From Coxiellaceae bacterium (GTDB lineage Bacteria; Pseudomonadota; Gammaproteobacteria; Coxiellales; Coxiellaceae): a DNA stretch of 6,888 bases. The position numbers and the translations under genes are program-made. Shown here piece by piece: positions 5,344 to 6,888 of the stretch. The notes beneath the pieces were generated by a model that saw only the letters and a list, made by a program, of their open reading frames with translations, did no database searches and was not told where the DNA came from. The stretch lies in NCBI GenBank assembly GCA_003450655.1, contig DMFG01000066.1, positions 1-6,888 on the forward strand, written 5' to 3'. Numbering within the stretch: position 1 is the stretch's first letter; every line of letters starts with the position of its first letter.

Positions 5344-5874
5344 ATGAGTCAACTCTCTACACTATCGCCAGGTGATAATATCCCTGAATCTTTTAATGTC
5401 ATTATAGAAATACCAGCAGATGGTAAAGCTATTAAGTACGAGGTCGATAAAGACTCAGGTTTGGTGATGGTCGATCGTTTTATGCCAGTTGCTATGCACT
5501 ATCCGGCGGATTACGGTTACATACCCAGTACATTGGCGGGTGATGGTGATCCTGTTGATGTTATGGTGTTAACCCCTCAGCCTGTTCAAGCTGGCTGCTT
5601 GATCAAATGCCGAGCTATCGGTATGTTAACTATGACCGATGAGGCCGGTGAAGATAATAAAGTATTAGCCGTCCCTGTCGCTAAGGCTTGTAAAGAATAT
5701 GAGCACATTCAGAGCTTAGATGATGTGTCACCTACTATGCTGGATAAGATTGTTCATTTCTTTAATTATTATAAAGCGTTAGAGCCAAACAAGTGGGTTA
5801 AAGTTGAGGGCTGGAAAGACCAAGCAGCTGCGCATGTTGAGATCACTCAAGGGGTTGCAAATTTTTCAGAATAA
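5344..5874 (+). CDS. ppa: Inorganic pyrophosphatase (family I)
   Basis: This 176-residue soluble enzyme hydrolyses pyrophosphate to two phosphates, pulling biosynthetic reactions such as nucleic-acid and aminoacyl-tRNA synthesis forward. The length equals that of E. coli PPase and the sequence aligns almost throughout, offset by two residues. The metal-binding signature DGDPVDVMV holds D67, D69 and D72. Other active-site residues are present at the expected places: E22, K31, E33, R45 (in VDRFMP), Y57 (in ADYGYIP), D104 and K106 (in EDNK), Y143 and K144, followed by WVKVEGW. Nothing essential appears missing. The start at 5344 has AAGAGG 6 nt upstream and a TATAAT further up. The gene is divergent from the HIT gene, and putA begins 30 bp after its stop with no terminator in between, so read-through into putA is likely. 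The call is firm. Confidence 0.97.
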   Translation: MSQLSTLSPGDNIPESFNVIIEIPADGKAIKYEVDKDSGLVMVDRFMPVAMHYPADYGYIPSTLAGDGDPVDVMVLTPQPVQAGCLIKCRAIGMLTMTDEAGEDNKVLAVPVAKACKEYEHIQSLDDVSPTMLDKIVHFFNYYKALEPNKWVKVEGWKDQAAAHVEITQGVANFSE

Positions 5875-5904
5875 CAAGGATTGTTGATATAAGGGGTAGT
5901 AGGG

Positions 5905-6888
5905 ATGTTATTACAAGAGCAATTGCCAGAGCAGAATGAATTGCAGCGCGCTATTACTCAGGCCTATTTAGAGCCTGAGAAATCAGCAGTAGCTCAAGTG
6001 TTATATCGCTACCCCTGTTCACATTCACAGCAGCAAGCGATTCAGGCTTTGGCACGAGAATTGGTCCTTCATGTTCAAGAAGAAGAGTCCGATACTGGGG
6101 GTATGGAAGCTTTCATGCGTCACTATGATTTATCTTCTGAGGAAGGTGTCATGATGATGTGTTTGGCCGAAGCTTTGCTACGTATTCCTGATAAAGAAAC
6201 GGAAGACTTATTAATTCATGACAAGCTGACTAGCGCCAACTGGGATAAGCATATTGGCCATAGTCACTCTTCTTTTGTCAATATGACCACCTGGGGCTTG
6301 GCTTTAACTGGCAAAGTGCTCGATGCATCTGATAAGCACCTTTTCTTAAATATTTGGCAGAAGATGATTAAGCGCAGTGGCGAACCTGTGATTCGATCAG
6401 CTGTGCGTGCTTCCATTCAGTTATTAAGCAAACATTTTGTATTAGGTCGCACTATCCAAGAGGCGGTCTCTCAATCGAAAAAAACAGCGGTTAGGGGTTA
6501 CTGCTTTTCCTATGACATGTTAGGCGAGGCTGCATGTACGCAGCACGATGCTCAACATTACTTTGAAAAATACCAGCACGCTATCCGAGAGGTGGGTGCT
6601 CATGTGAAACCTGATACGCCACTTCGGCAGCGCTCAGGGGTGTCTATCAAGTTATCTGCATTATACCCACGTTACGAATGGCTGCATCATAAAAAGAGCA
6701 TCGATGTTTTAACGCACCAGTTGCATCAATTAGCGTTGGAAGCGAAACATGCCGGTATTCCTTTGACCATGGATGCGGAAGAAGCTGATCGCTTGGAGAT
6801 GTCATTAGCTATTTTTGAGAAGGTGTACATGGATCCTTCATTAAATGATTGGCCTGGCTTGGGTCTTGCGGTTCAGGCTTACCAAAAG
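5905..6888 (+). CDS. putA: Bifunctional proline dehydrogenase / glutamate semialdehyde dehydrogenase PutA, N-terminal part (3' end outside window)
   Basis: The frame opens at ATG 5905 with AAGGGG 8 nt upstream, has an in-frame stop TAA just before that site, and runs to the window end, giving 328 residues. Full PutA proteins are over 1,000 residues, so about a third is seen. PutA oxidises proline to glutamate in two steps, using FAD and then NAD+. Hallmarks in order: SSEEGVMMMCLAEALLRIPD (77-96), SYDMLGEAA (202-210), SGVSIKLSALYPRYEW (244-259, start of the PRODH barrel), TMDAEEADRLEMSLAIF (288-304) and GLGLAVQAYQK at the window edge. The protein starts close to the PRODH arm domain, with no room for the ribbon-helix-helix DNA-binding domain of E. 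coli PutA, so it should not repress its own gene. Whether the aldehyde-dehydrogenase half follows is not visible, but the EGVMMMCLAEALLRIPD type goes with bifunctional PutA. It lies directly behind ppa and is probably partly co-transcribed. Confidence 0.93.
   Translation, partial: MLLQEQLPEQNELQRAITQAYLEPEKSAVAQVLYRYPCSHSQQQAIQALARELVLHVQEEESDTGGMEAFMRHYDLSSEEGVMMMCLAEALLRIPDKETEDLLIHDKLTSANWDKHIGHSHSSFVNMTTWGLALTGKVLDASDKHLFLNIWQKMIKRSGEPVIRSAVRASIQLLSKHFVLGRTIQEAVSQSKKTAVRGYCFSYDMLGEAACTQHDAQHYFEKYQHAIREVGAHVKPDTPLRQRSGVSIKLSALYPRYEWLHHKKSIDVLTHQLHQLALEAKHAGIPLTMDAEEADRLEMSLAIFEKVYMDPSLNDWPGLGLAVQAYQK

Overview
The window reads as chromosomal DNA of a gammaproteobacterium of moderate to low GC. 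The evidence is a TonB-dependent outer-membrane receptor, a TonB with the SxxxH membrane motif, an E. coli-type family I pyrophosphatase and a proteobacterial bifunctional-type PutA. The genus cannot be fixed from sequence alone. Marine or host-associated Oceanospirillales-like bacteria would fit, but that is inference.

Layout. (1) Positions 2-1942 hold the 3' part of a TonB-dependent receptor gene, whose start lies before the window. It is followed without a gap by a GTG-started tonB, so this looks like a receptor with its own energy transducer. (2) Positions 1943-4685 form a block of three plus-strand genes that I do not recognise: a secreted Asp/Ser-rich and Cys-rich protein (2111-2803), then two tandem genes (3056-3955 and 4020-4685) that are diverged paralogues of each other. 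The first of the pair carries a C-terminal extension with a eukaryote-like IQ (calmodulin-binding type) motif. The 234-bp gap before it holds a candidate promoter, three tandem 14-bp repeats and a 16-bp AT palindrome. (3) Positions 4734-5138 (minus strand) encode a small HIT-family hydrolase, convergent with the second paralogue. (4) Positions 5344-6888 hold ppa (inorganic pyrophosphatase) and, 30 bp downstream, the first 328 codons of putA, which runs off the window.

How it fits together. The flanks are ordinary: nutrient uptake on the left, and pyrophosphate hydrolysis, nucleotide hydrolysis and proline catabolism on the right. The middle block looks accessory. The paralogous pair shares a block pattern (LEIN[FW]G[NS]P, ET, SxAFP, YxG, WHxFSHR) that suggests a compact alpha/beta domain with a possible His-containing site. 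Together with the IQ motif and the exported neighbour, this is the most novel content of the window, but no function can be assigned. A short motif, CTAGTTA, recurs six times on the plus strand, and every copy I found lies between genes.

No RNA genes, insertion sequences, CRISPR arrays or convincing intrinsic terminators were seen.
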